A program made the translations under genes and the position numbers. Below are positions 11,777 to 24,985 of a stretch of DNA of 64,000 nt, one piece after another. This stretch comes from Brachionus rotundiformis (lineage: Eukaryota > Rotifera > Eurotatoria > Ploima > Brachionidae), in NCBI GenBank assembly GCA_016802295.1, contig JAESIW010000138.1, positions 567,904 to 631,903 on the forward strand, given 5' to 3'. Under the pieces are notes generated by a model that made no database searches, was not told where the DNA came from, and saw only the letters and a program-made list of their open reading frames with translations. The first letter of the stretch is position 1. Each line of letters begins with the position of its first letter.

Positions 11777-14700
11777 TTAATAATATTCCGAATCGTTAGA
11801 GGCCAAAGACTCAACAGAACTAATACGCATATTAAACTTATTCTCATTCTCATTTGGCTTATTTTTTTCATCATTAGCAGTCGAATTCAAATTAAACATG
11901 TTAAGTCCTTCTATTGAGCCGACTGTCGAGCTCACATTACTTTCCAATATCTCATTTTCATTTAAAATAAGAGTAGAATTCAAATTATTCGAATTAATAT
12001 TCTTTTCTTTACCATTAGCTTCCATATTGTTGGAACAATCTGGCATTTGGTTCATTTGACCATCGTTGATTATTATTTCGGGTGTTGTTAGGGCAAAAGA
12101 GGACTCGGTTATTAAATTTTTAGTCTTATTAAAATTTTCACTAAATTTAAAATCATTTATGCTGTTGTTAAGATTATTCCTGGTCTCACGGTTACAGGTA
12201 CTCAAGGCTGAAGAGGCGTTTTGACCCATAATCATCAAAAAAGAAGGCGTATTGTGAGCACTCTGGGCTGATTTATTCTTCTGACTAAATGTTAAAATCA
12301 ACCGTGATAATAATATTTCAAGACAGTCGGCAACTTGGTCATTTTTTGCGCAGCTAAGCAATGGAGTTCTGTTCTTGGCATTTTTGGACCATATATCGGC
12401 TCCTTTGCTGAGCAAAATTTCAACCACAGTGACCAAGCCGTTCATTGAGGCCAGATGAAGTGGCGAGTCACTTTTTTTATTTTTTAAATTGATCAGCCTG
12501 CTTTTGGGTTCCAAATGGTCTAAAATAAATAGAGCGCAATTCTCTTGCTGGCTCAATAGTGCCAAATGTAGGGCAGAGTTTCCATTTTTATCCACTTCAT
12601 TTAAGTCGATTTTAATGTCCATTTTTAGATTTGAATTTGCTGTATTTTCACTTTTTTGAGGGTCATCACTTAACAAAAGTTCCATTATAGAAAATGAATT
12701 GTGATATGCTGCCAGCATAAATGCACTTTGACCATAGCTATTTTTGGCAGTTATTTGACAATTGGCGTCAAGCAATAAAGAGGCACAATCATATTCATTT
12801 TTAATGGCGCATATATGAAGAGGTCGATTGCCATCTGAATCTTCCAATTCAACCATTCGATCTATTCGATCATTATATTTATCTAGTAAATAATTTACAC
12901 ATGCATCATGACCATTCTGGCAGGCCATGTGCAATGGAGAGAACAAGTTGTATTTGTCTATTTTTTCAAAAAGCATTTCGTTGAGACACTCGCGATTTTC
13001 GGCCAAATCACATATGGTTTCTACGCATGTAGAATGACCATAGTAGCATGCAAAGTGTAGTAAGGAAAGTTTGTCTTTATCCAATAGTTTGGTAAAGTTT
13101 CCAATTGTGACATGGTACTCGAAGATTATTTGTATTAAAGAAGCATGACCATTTATTACTGCATAATGAATTGGCAATAGACCATTAATGTCACGCTGAT
13201 TAGCAGAAAATGCATTATGTGATAAAATAGATTGACAGCATTCTTCATAGCCAAGTGCTGCCTTAATTAAAAAAGAAAAAAATTGATTTTTTTTTTAATA
13301 AAATTAATTTATAATTTAAAAAGTTATCTAAAATAATTGTATTAAACTTACAGCTCTGTGAAGAGCGGTTCTTTGCTTAGCATCGCTTAGTAGCACATCA
13401 GCACCAAATTCATTGATTAATTCATTAATAGTATTCAGGTGTCCCTGTTCGACTGCATACATTAAAGGTGTTCTTTGCAAATTATCTCTAATATTGACCA
13501 AGTCATCATTTATATTATCCGAACTAGAGCTCAAATTTGCCAATTTGTTCTTATGGTAATTGAAAATAAATCTTAAGCAATCATAGTTATTGTTGTAAGC
13601 AGCTGCATGGATTGGAGTGCGACCATTTACATTGTCCTGTACTTCGTAACTAGCGCCCCAAGTTACCAAAAAATCGACACAAAGCAATTCACCATAAAAG
13701 CAAGCTATATCCAAAGGTGTTCGACCATTTGAGTCAAACAAATCTGGCTCAAAGCCTGTCCTTAACAAAAATTCCAAAGCCTCTCTATGACCATAATGAC
13801 ACAACAAATGAAGAGGAGATATTTTTTGTTCATTGTCCTGTTGATCTAGCTTTCTGCATTCATTCAAAATCTTTAAAGTATTACAAAAATTTTAATTATA
13901 TTTATCTATTACTAGAATATTTACTATTTCTATGACATTTCTATTACCCTGGATAGAAGCATAATGAAGAGTATTAAATCCGTTTTTATCTGCTAAATCA
14001 GCACGAGCTCTTGCGTTAAATTTCAACTCTCTGACCACATATCCCTCTTGGTCAAAAGCACAAGCAAGCATTAAAGGTGTCGCACATTGTCCTAATGTAC
14101 AAGAATCATCTAAATCACCATTTTCAAACACATACAGACAATCATTAGTTTCATTAACATCAGCACCTGATCTAATCAACAATTCTACACATTTAAGATA
14201 AGAACCTGCAGCAGCATAATGCAGCGGAGTGCTGAAAAACCAAACAATTATAAAATTAATTAATTATTTTTTAAACTAGTTTTACTTTCCGTATTTATCT
14301 TGGGCATTTATGTCACAATCACACTTGACAAACATTAAGAGTGATTCAAAATTTCTTAATAATTTTTAATTTAATTTTAGTTAATTATTTCCCATTGAAT
14401 TTATTTTTATTTACCCAGATTGAGCTGCTAGGTGCATGAAAGTTCTGCCCGCTTCGTCTCTGGTTTCAAAATATTGCTTCATGCTTGATATTGTTGGAAT
14501 TATTTTTTCCAATACTCTAAAGCATTCAAAATGACCATTTGCAGCCGCAAGACCCCATGCAAGCATTCCATTTTGACCTCGACTAAATGCAAATTATTAT
14601 TCTGGGAATTTTTATCATTTTTTTTTAAAGAATATTAAAATTGAATTTTTACCTACATATAAATGTTAGCACCGGATTCGACCAAAAATTCAACCATTGA

Positions 14701-16085
14701 TGTTTGTCCATTGGATGCTGCCAAGTGTAAAGGCGTATTACCATCAGTGTCTTTTACATTTATTAAAGCTCCTAAATTAATAAATTAAATTTTTGTTTGC
14801 TATTTTTATTTTTGGTTACCATTTGAAAAGAGAACTTGGGCACTTGAAGTGATGCCATGCATGGCAGCTAGGTGCATTGGAGTTTTTTTATCATTACTGG
14901 CCATATTTACATCAAAATTGAGACCTATTAACAACTCGACACAAAAGGCTCCCCGTCTACAACTAGCAGCATAATGTAAAGGGTGATAGCCTTTAGAATT
15001 TGCCACTATATTCAAATTATGAGTGTTTAGAAGCTCTCGAACCACTTGATCATGTCCATTTAAGCAAGCCAAATGGAAAATGCTTGAATCTTGAAGTGTA
15101 GTTGAAGAAACATCAGCTCCTTTGTCAATTAACAGTTTTATGGTTTCTTCAGATTTTCCACTAGCACATGCAGCCAGTAAAGGTGTAAACAACTTTTTGG
15201 ATAAATTCAAAAAAAAAAGATAACAAATAACCATATTAAATAAGTTACATCTTTATCAAGAGAATTGACATCAGCGCCGTTTTTGGTAAGCAAATTGACC
15301 AAATCTGTGTATCCCATGTAGCTAGCCCAATGAATAGGCTTTCTCTCAAGTTTATCATGTATATTACAATTGGCACCATTCTGCAATAATAACTCAACCA
15401 TTTCATAGTTGCCATTGAAACATGCATGAGCCAAGGAAGATCGACCCTGTTTGTCTGATGCGTCAATGTTGATTATGTAAGGAAGAATTAAGCGAGCGCA
15501 TTCTACAGCATTATACATGGAACAAATATGCAAAGGTGTTTGCCAGTTCTTGTCTCTTGAATTTGAGTCAGCACTGTGACCAAGCAGAATTTCAACAGCT
15601 CTCTTATTTAGATAAATTTGAGTTTGAATTCTAAAACAGAAATTTGACCAAATATTTTACATGGCTATTTGAGCGGCATGCATAATGAAGTGGTGTAAGC
15701 TGATTTGAATCTTTAATGTTAACTCTGGCTCCTGTTTGACAAAGAAGACTTAATATTTGAATGTAGTTCTCATGCAAGTTTTCGTCGCTCAAGTTGGATT
15801 CTTGACCATCTTCTTTGTGCACTGGTTTGAAATTTCCGCTGCAATGTGCCGCAACATGTAAAGCTCTGACTTTACCATAAGGACTCTTGTAAAAAGTGTA
15901 CCAAAAATTTCGAAAAAAGTATCAATTAATTTACTTGATAATTAACTTCAACTTTTTTATTTATCAATGAATTGACTTCGTCAATGTTACCTTGGAAAAC
16001 AGCTTGGATCAGCGGAGACTTAGGAAAAATAATTAACTTAGATCTTGTGATCATAAAGGCTTACTTCAGATCTCAGGTCTATCAT
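11777..16085 (-). CDS. ANKRD28/44/52-type ankyrin-repeat subunit of protein phosphatase 6
   Basis: Eleven exons: 16085-16065, 16018-15935, 15885-15661, 15602-15249, 15192-14820, 14771-14657, 14582-14415, 14354-14286, 14231-13925, 13870-13352 and 13261-11777. All phases agree; 1239 residues against about 1050 in human ANKRD28. The start (SPLIQAVFQGNIDEVNSLI) matches SLVQAIFNGDPDEVRALI of human ANKRD28. More than 25 ankyrin repeats follow, with blocks such as GADVNSLDKD, HCSGNF, RTPIHAAAYNNNYDCLR and NLKNKKSDSPLHLASMNG. After the repeats comes an Asn/Ser-rich tail, and the protein ends SNDSEYY, equivalent to the SDSETY end of the human protein. The family scaffolds the PP6 catalytic and SAPS subunits in the cytosol. 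Vertebrates have three paralogues; this looks like their single ancestor-type gene. The short first exon is the least certain part. Confidence 0.93.
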
Positions 16086-17046
16086 TGTTTTGTTTAGTAG
16101 TAGCAAAAAATTTTTAATTTTTTTCTAATTTATTCAAAAATGATAATTTTATAGAATTTAATTTTAAAAATACAGAAAATACGTTCTAAAAATTATTTTA
16201 ATAAGTTTTAATTTTTTAAATACTGAACGGTATAAACTTGACAATGAGATCATGTGTGTTTAATGTCGTTTTAAATTTAATTTGGAATAAAAAATTATAT
16301 TTTTTTGATAAAATTTTAGATTTTTTAGCAAAATAGTTCATATGGATTAAAGCACTTAAGATGGATTTAAATAAAAAAAAACTCTAATTTGTTCTTTAAA
16401 TCAATTTAACAAAAGTTAAACATATTTTGATCAACTATTAAAAGATAGATAAGATTAGATATGTTTTATTAATTAGCCAACTTAAGACTTTGCGGTTAAT
16501 TCAATAGAATTATTATATATTTTTCAATTTAATCATATTTATGCTATTAATCAATAAAAATTTATCTAAATAAGTTTTTCAATTTAATTTTATTTTACTT
16601 GAGTTTAAAATTTAGACTTTATGAGACGTTTCTTATATTAAATAAATTAAATTTTAACTAAAAATTAATTATTTGATTTTTAAAAATGAAAAATTTGTTT
16701 TTTTTCAAAATTAAATTTTCTCCAATCAATTTTTTTATCTAGATGTTTCATTAATGACTTCAAAATAGTTTTTATATAAAAAATTTAATAAAAAATAAAA
16801 TCTTGTTTAAAAATATTTGTTTGAATTTTGTATTTAACATAGATAGTTATCAATTTAAGTTGCATAAACATTGAAAATATTTAAATTAAAATGATTTAAT
16901 TAAAATAGAATTTTCTCGGTAAAAATATAATAGAAAAAAATTAATTTACATTTTAAAATCTAGTCTAAAATAATAAAATTTAAAATGAACATTTATCAGG
17001 CATAACATTATAATTTAGGAAGACTAAAAACAGGCTATTTAAAAGT
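16086..17046. other. Intergenic, ankyrin gene upstream region
   Basis: Almost pure A/T sequence of about 960 bases between the ankyrin gene start and the stop codon of the plectin-repeat gene. I see no ORF, repeat or RNA gene. Confidence 0.6.
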
Positions 17047-20000
17047 CTAAAAAACTCGACTTGTTTTAGCATTGAAATAGCCATCTTTGCTTTTGCTTCT
17101 TGGCAAATCACCAGAAATTTTCTCCATAGGCACTAATTTTTCATCATTATTGTACTTAAGTATTAGTAAATCCAAGTCAACAGCTTGGGAAAATGGCATT
17201 TCTTGGTTAGTCATTTTGTCTATGTAAACTTTGCGGTTTAAATTTATCCAATTTTTGGCCAATGCAGACTTAAGAGTCATATTTTTGCCAGTGGTTGATT
17301 TTCGTACACACACCACCCGGTATGTATTGCGTTTTGGATTTGGTTTATCCAAATCGTCACATGTAAAAGCTAAATGCTTGTCATACGCTTCCTTAAGGCT
17401 TATTATCTTATCATATCCAATATAGGTGCCATTATCCAAATTGATCAGCTTCTTGTGACAAGCCACGTTAACCGGCACAATTTGTTGTGTAAACGAATCA
17501 ACTACATAGCGTATCGAAAGTGTCTTGATATTTTTAACAAAATTTTTATCATTCTCCTCAATAGTTAGCTTAAAAGATGGCTTAAAATTTTTATCTGCTA
17601 TTTTGATAAGATTTTGGTCAATAGCGTCAACCATGGTAAGTCTTTTATCAGTGCGCGGGTCAATGTACACTGTTGAGTTTACATCGAATATTCCAGCCTC
17701 AATAGCCTCATCTAAAGTTATAAAATCTTTCCTAATTGGATCAAGTACAGACAAAATTTCAAACTCTGTACCAATTTCTATTCTACTTGTTTCCAAAAAG
17801 TCCACACTGTCTCTTGCTGAGTTGAGTGTGCGAGCACTTCGGACACTCTGAGCTCGCTTCTTACGCTCAACCTTATCCAAATTGCTCTCAACTAAAATAA
17901 ATCCCTTGTTCATGGCATCATTAATACTCATAGTTTCATTAGTTAATGAATTGTTAAAATTTCCCTCTCGGAAGTTAATTAAACCATATTTGACCGCATC
18001 GTCCACTTTAATATATTTACCACTAATTACATCTTGAACAGAAACTATCCGGCCAGAAAATGGTTCTCTTTTACCTGAGTTTATATCAATTTGGCTCGAC
18101 TTTTTTCTTCGGTCCATGCTTTTTGTTCTAGACCGGTACGATTTGACCTCTTCATCTTCTTCGTCTGATGATACTCCTCGATCCCTGTTACCCAGAGGAG
18201 AAGGCGAAGAAGGTGTTTGATTCGAATCGGACAGCGATCTTTTAAAGCTTATTTCCATCAAATCGAAGCTAATTTGCTTTGCTTTAACAAAACCATCTTC
18301 TATAGCTTCCTCTATGGACAACAATTTACCATCCAGGAAATTTTTGTATTTGCCATTATTAAATACACCGGTTTTGATAGCCTCATTAAGAGAATATTTA
18401 AATGCTTTTCTCGGATCGTAGACACAGTCTACAATGTAGCTTTTTCTATTATGAACTAGAAAAGAGCTTTTGAAATTGACCATTTTATTTGGCTCACAAC
18501 TAACTAGGCCTTTGATAACCGCGTCTTTTAGCAGCACGTAGTTACTAGTGGCCGAATCTCTTATTCTAATCGGATTGTTGAGCAAAATACCCATTTGGTA
18601 GGCCTTGCTAATTGGTACATATGATTCACTTGATGCGTCATAAATGTAAAAGTTTGGTTCAGTTGTTTTCACTGCCGATACTGAGGTGTACAATTGGGCT
18701 ATTTTGTCCGCCTGTTTAAGCTTTTGCTCTTTACGCTTGGCATAGTCATTTAGAGTCCATTTAATTTCATCAAAAGTGATCAATTTAGCCTCAAAGTAGC
18801 CATTTTTAAAAGCCTCATTAAATGTGTAATTTTGATTGAGAAATTTAACAATTCCTCTTGATTTATCAATGACTTTTTTCTGTATGGCCTCATTTAAGCT
18901 CATTTTTCTGCTATTTACCAGAACAAAGTCGACCACATAAAGTCTGGACTCGTCAAAAATAACACTTGGATCATTGATCCGGAATAGGCCATTTTTCAAA
19001 GCTTCATAAAAAGAGTAGTACTCATTATCATTGATATCCCTTACAGTGCCATTGCTTGGCTCATAAAGGCCATGCTTTAAGACCCTTTCGAAACGAATAT
19101 ATTTACCATTGGTTGATTTTTTGTATAACAATGACTTGAGTATGTCAAAATCTTGCTCTGTTCTGGTTCTGAGCCGTGCAGTATTTGGCGTTAAGCTCAC
19201 TGAAAATGTTTCATTAAGGTCTAATTTAGACATGTCTATTTCTTCGTCCGGAAGGGACTCGTAGGCTGGCGAGCTCTTCAATGTGGACGTCAGACGCGGT
19301 TGACTGTCAACAATTTCATCATAGTAGGAAAAATTTTTGCCAAAACTGGACTCATTAGTGATCTCTTTGAAACGAATTTTTCCTCTCTGAATAGCCTTAA
19401 GCAGGCTCATTGACCCTCCACTGCTTGAATCAATGTATTCATTGGTATTAGGGTCAAATATCTGCAAGAAAATAGCTTTTCTAAGACTCACAAAAACATC
19501 TTTGTCCGAGTCGAACACTTCCGAAACACAATAGTTTCGATTGGGCCTGTACCTAAGTCCAGATTTATCCAATATTTCTTTAGGCAAGAGGCCAATGATG
19601 TCTGGTTTATACTCTTCAAAGTTTTCATATTCGACATCAAGATCGTGTTGGCTTCTTGGCGAGTCAACTAATGACTCTGCTACTGGCAATGGTGATGATG
19701 CCACTGGCTCAGGCTCAGATGGCACGTCCTCTTTTTTATATTTAAAATAATTCGAGGCAATTATAGATTTAAGCAAATTTAAGTCTATTATTTCACAGGA
19801 CAAATAGCCTTTTTCAATAGCCTTAATTAAGTCAATGGACTTTTTTTTTTTATAGATAAAATCTTTTTTATCAATTATTTGATTTTGAAATGCTGATTTA
19901 AGACCTATTTTACGCTTGGTTCCTGGTTCAATAACATAATTTACCAATAGTAGATATTCATTAAATATTGAACAACTTTGGTCATATTTAAATTCAAAAT

Positions 20001-23000
20001 TGTTCAAAGGATGGAAAAATTTCATTAAACCATTTTCTATTGACTCGTTAATGGCAAAGTCTTGTGCCTTTTCCAAGTCAATAATGCGCTCATCTGTCTT
20101 GAGCAGCTTGTTCTCAATGGCTTCTCTAAGGGAATATAATTTTTTCGATTTAGTGTCCAAAATTTTCATGGATTCTTGTATTAGATACTCATTTAGCTGA
20201 TTGTATTTTGGTTTTTTGCCCAAGACTTTATTTTTGATTTTTGATATGACACTTTTACGTGAAATAGTGGACAACTTGTCCATAGATTTGACATCGTAGG
20301 CAGACGCCGAACGAAATTTAGCACTGGTTAAATTTCGATTCGGCGATACTGAATAAGACTTGACCGATTTGACTTGAATCGGTTCTTGCTCGCTGCGGCT
20401 CTCGATTCTGGAGGACCTGTGCACAATTGGTTCGGACACAGGCACTGGTTCAGTTTCAGTCTTCACTGATACATCCAAGTCCAGTTCAGCTTCATTTGAA
20501 TTGCTGATAATGGTCTTCAGGTATCCTTTGTCATAGGCATCCAATAGAGATAAAGTTTGACCAGTCAATGGATCGTGAAATTCCGATTCTGTGTAGTCCA
20601 AAAATCCGGAACTTATGGCCTCAGCAAGACTCATTTCTTTCTTCTGCAGCGGGTCGTATATACCACTTATGACCAGAAATTGATAGTCCTCATTCACCTT
20701 GTGCTTGATCTTCTCTGGCTTGAGAATGGCTAGTCCTCTTTCGACTGCCTCGGACAATCTCATCTTCTTCCTTGTATACAAGTCAACATAAAACTCTTTA
20801 TCTTTGCTCAAGATGCCCAATTCAAGTGCTTGTTTGACTGTTATCTGGATACCAGATGATGGATCGAACATGCTTTTCAAATCTAAATAACTAACTTTGT
20901 TCGATTCGTCATCTATTTCATTTTGATTGTAATTAGTCATTAGCTCGTCTTTCATTACAATGTAATTTTTGGCCAACGCCTCAAATAAACTAATTGATTT
21001 ATTTAGCTTGGTGTCGAAATAGGTCCTATTTTTCACATCAATTAGACCAATTTCACATGCAGCTTCAAAGTCGAACTTATTGCCAGTGCTTAGGTCAACA
21101 ACATATTGAACATACTGTTCAAATGTCAAACTATCTGGCATAATTACCAAATTTTTTTCCAAAGCATCATTGAAATCAATTACTGAGCTGTTTGACTTGT
21201 GGTCCAAAATGCGGCAAGAGTCCGGATCGGATATGAAGCCTGCCGTGATGTCATCATCAAATTTCTTCATCATTTTGTTTATGCTGACCGATTTGGTTCT
21301 ATCAAAAACAAAAACACCATTTATCTTGGTCAGTTCCATAGGTTCCTGATCGCCCACTCCATAAGTGTGTGTCTCGATTTTTTTCATAATACCAAAGTTT
21401 TCCATATTGTCTGTGCTTTTTTTCTCTGTCAAAGTCTCTGTCACTTTTTCAGTGATTTCGCCCACAATGTTGCCTTGGATCAAGTCAGAATCGTATGCAT
21501 CCCCGAGCTCTACTTCCTTGCCCTCCGCTGAGTCTACATAAACCTTGGACTTGTTGTCAATTATGCCCAAATAGATGGCTTGGTTAATGGGAACGAGTCG
21601 GTCTTTGTTCATGGGATCCCGTGCCGAGACAAGCGAGACAAGCTGGGACACCTTGATGCGTTCAACGATCAATGCTTCGGAGCGCTGATCGATGGCCAGT
21701 CGCAAGAAACCGCATTTTTCCGCCTCCGAAATAGAATAGTACTGATTCTCTACCGGATTGAAATACAAATAGGTGCTGGTATTGAATAATCCCTGGTTAA
21801 TTGCCTGTTTTATGGGAACAAATTCGTCTTTATGGGGATCAAATGCTTCCAAGATGGTTATTTTTTTCATTCTATGCTAACATTCGAGTGACCAGACTTT
21901 TTTTATCTAAACATAGATAAGCACTCTTAAACACAAATTTTTCTAGAACGCTTGCCATTTAAAGGTTTTATTCACAAAAAAAAATAAAATGAAAATAGGT
22001 AAAGTAATTAGGGAAAAGCTTTTTCTTTTTTTTTAAATTACTAAGGCCTTTGTAACAATAGAGGTATTAATAAAAAAAATTTAAAACTCAAGTTCTGATA
22101 TTTTACTTTTTTATTCAAATTAATCATTACTCTTGATGATTTAGGATTCTCTTTGAACCAGTATGATAGAAAAATAGTTATTTTTTTTGCAAGAATAATT
22201 ATTTATTTTGGTCATTTAGGTAGGAATTGCTAGTTTTGACCCCCCAAATAGATAACTTTAAAAAAAAAAGCTAAAGCTTTTTGGCATAATTGCTACAAAA
22301 GTGTATTGGTGAAAATTAATAGCAAATTTTTAGATAAAAATTTGTTGTTGAGTTATTAAGATTTAAAGCTAAGTCATGTGTCTATAATAGAATGATAATT
22401 TTTCAACTATCTATTCAGAAAAGCTTTACTCTAACTGATCTAAATTTTCAAAAATAAAGATAAAAACTAAAATAATTAAAAAAAAAAGTATTTTTTGATA
22501 ATTTGTTTACTTTTTAAAAAACGATAAAATTAAAACTTGATTATTTAAAAATTAAAAATAAAATGCATTTAAAATACATTGAAAATTATCTTGAATTGAT
22601 TAACAGTCAGAACACCTTCATGGTAATCAAAAAAATAAGCATAATTTCCTGAAAGGAAATGGTGGTTTAATTTTCAAGATAACAAACAGAATTTGAATAC
22701 TATTCATTTTTTAAGTTAAAATTTGAATAGTATTCAAATTATCGATTAAATTATTTCATTGTAAACTTCTCCCTGAGCAAGAACCAATCCAGCGTTCCCA
22801 AAAATTGAATTAAATTTGGTATTATCTTAAACTAGATAAGATTAAAGATTTACTAATTCCTTTTTTTTTAATTTAATCTTGATCTTTTATTAATGACATA
22901 TTTTTGATATTATATGCTTTTTTTCTAACTCAATTTTATCTAGTTTCAAGAGGAGACCTAAAAACAACGACTAAATTTACTTGGTCAGAATTTAGCTTAA

Positions 23001-23815
23001 AGCTTTTAATTACTTAAATTATTGAGTTTGAATTCGAAGCTTGTTAACCTGCATTTAATATTAACTTTCGGCATTAAATTAATTATACCGGTATAATTAA
23101 TTAGATTTTTTCAAAGACCAAAATTGAAAATTTATTCTTTCTAGAACAGAAATAAACTATTCCTCTCGGTTGACACTAAGTGTTTTTTTTTCTTTGGTTT
23201 TAGAGAATAAAAAATAATTATGACCAAATAATTTTATTCAAATCTTACATCATCAAATTTTTTTGATTAATAAGATTTTAATTAAGACAAGAGAAATTTT
23301 TGAGCAAAATAAACTAGTTAATATACTAAAAAAAATAAACAATCTTCGAATTAAAAAAATAGGCACTTTTTTTTTAAATCTTAAATTCAAATGCTCTATT
23401 ACCAATTATTCTAGTTCGATATAAACTACAGTGAAGACTTTTAAAATTATAATAAAAAAACTTAAGGTAAATACTATTTATGAATTATTAGTAACAAAAT
23501 TTTATAAAAATACGGCAAATATTTGTAAAAATTAAGAATAGAAAAACTTTTTTACTATGTTCACTAGATGCTAGAATAAAATTTTAATTGACAAATTTAT
23601 ATGTTTAAAGATCTATCATAATTAATAAAAGAACTAATGATTTTTTCAGCTGATGTCAATGAAATTAAAAAAAATAGCCATCCGATGCAACAAATAGTTG
23701 TTGCTTAAATGCATACCTTTTCCCAAATGTCAATCAAACTAATATTTGTATTTAATCTTAAGGGATTTATGTAGTCCGATTGCGCAATGAAATTATTATT
23801 TGGGAATAGATTCAT
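17047..23815 (-). CDS. Stand-alone plectin-repeat protein (epiplakin-like)
   Basis: Two exons: 23815-23717 (33 codons, MNLFPNNNFIAQSDYINP...) with donor AAG|GTATGC, and 21876-17047 with acceptor GTTAG|CAT; both are phase 0, giving 1642 residues. An in-frame TAG overlaps the acceptor, so the large exon cannot start much further upstream. Nearly the whole protein is plectin (plakin) repeats: I count about 33 copies of the helix motif of type SLxEAIxxGLL, usually alternating with a DP..G hairpin. Ser/charged linkers interrupt the array, for example around residues 500-560 and near SPSPLGNRDRG. No CH, spectrin, SH3 or coiled-coil domain is present. Plectin repeats in known plakins bind intermediate filaments, so a cytolinker or filament-organising role is inferred. 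It lies directly downstream of the full plakin on the same strand, which suggests tandem duplication of the repeat region. The alternative is that it is an alternative 3' end of that gene. Confidence 0.82.
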
Positions 23816-24370
23816 GCTTTCGACGCTTAAAGCAATTAATTTTAAATTTAGAACTGCAGCAAATATTTGAATGGAAATATATAAATTTACGTTGATAAGA
23901 CTTGTGCAGGTTTAATTAGATCATGAGTTAATATTTGCGTTTATCTACAGGCTGTGGCAATTCAGCAAAAATTACTACATACCAATTGTTATAGATTTTT
24001 TTGGTCTCGTTTAATTAGACCTGTGCACGTACACGAATTAATTAGTTAAAAATAATAATAACTAATTTTTAAGCATTGATCTAAAAATTTGAATTATCAT
24101 CATCATCTAGTTGAAAAAAATTAACTATTTATTTTTATAAATAATTCTAAGAAATATTAATCATCATCTTATAGAAATTAAAATTTATTTGATATGCTAT
24201 CAAATTTGATAATAATTTGATATCTGAGTAAAAATACATTGACGCTTTTCTAATTTAAATTTCATAGATTTTTATTATTTTTGAAAAATAATAACCAAAA
24301 ACACTATATATTCGTATGAAGATGGTATATTAATTTTTTTGCCAAATATACTAAAGCAAATAAACAAAAA
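23816..24370. other. Candidate promoter region of the plectin-repeat gene
   Basis: About 550 AT-rich bases between the first coding exon at 23815 and the last possible plakin exon at 24371. If the plectin-repeat gene is independent, its promoter must lie here. No clear core-promoter motif was identified. Confidence 0.35.
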
Positions 24371-24447
24371 TCAGCTTTTATGCTCCAACAAATCATTTAA
24401 GTTGACTTCAAATCTTGACTTATACGTTTCAGGTGGTTTAGGGAATT
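24371..24447 (-). other. Possible alternative last exon of the plakin
   Basis: A 77-nt segment with acceptor AAAG|AA in the right phase for the donor at 27702. It would add EFPKPPETYKSRFEVNLN and a few more residues before TGA. It is short, so it may be chance, but the peptide composition is less A/T-biased than the surrounding DNA. Confidence 0.35.
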
Positions 24448-24985
24448 CTTTACTTAACATAGTTTTAAATATTGTAAATATACCGATTTTTGAAAAATAA
24501 ATTAGCTGACAAAAAAATAAAGATTACATAATTGTTTTAGATTTTATGTTCCTATTAAGCTTTTTGAAAATGTTAATTTTAAATTTGAGTTAATTGTTCG
24601 TATTAAAATGATAGCTTTAAAAGCAAGAGGCCCATGTCATCTCAAATGAAATTGTTTGAACAAAAAATCTTTATATTAAAGTAATTTATTTTATTGAATA
24701 TTTTTTAATATGGTTATAAAAATCTTGAAACAAAATGGAGAAAATAATTATTGATTTTTCAATAAATTAAACCTGTTGAAAAATCATATACGAATCGGAA
24801 TACAAAAATTAAGTTTTTTTTTTGTTTAAGTCCGGAATTGTGTAAATATTCCTTAAAATACAAAACGAAAAAAATTAAAAAAAATAACAAAAATAAATAA
24901 ATATAACAAAGGTTTCAACAAAAAACACAGACTAAAACAAAATAAATTTTAAAATGAGTTTTTTTTTTCCAAATAGTATGAAAAT

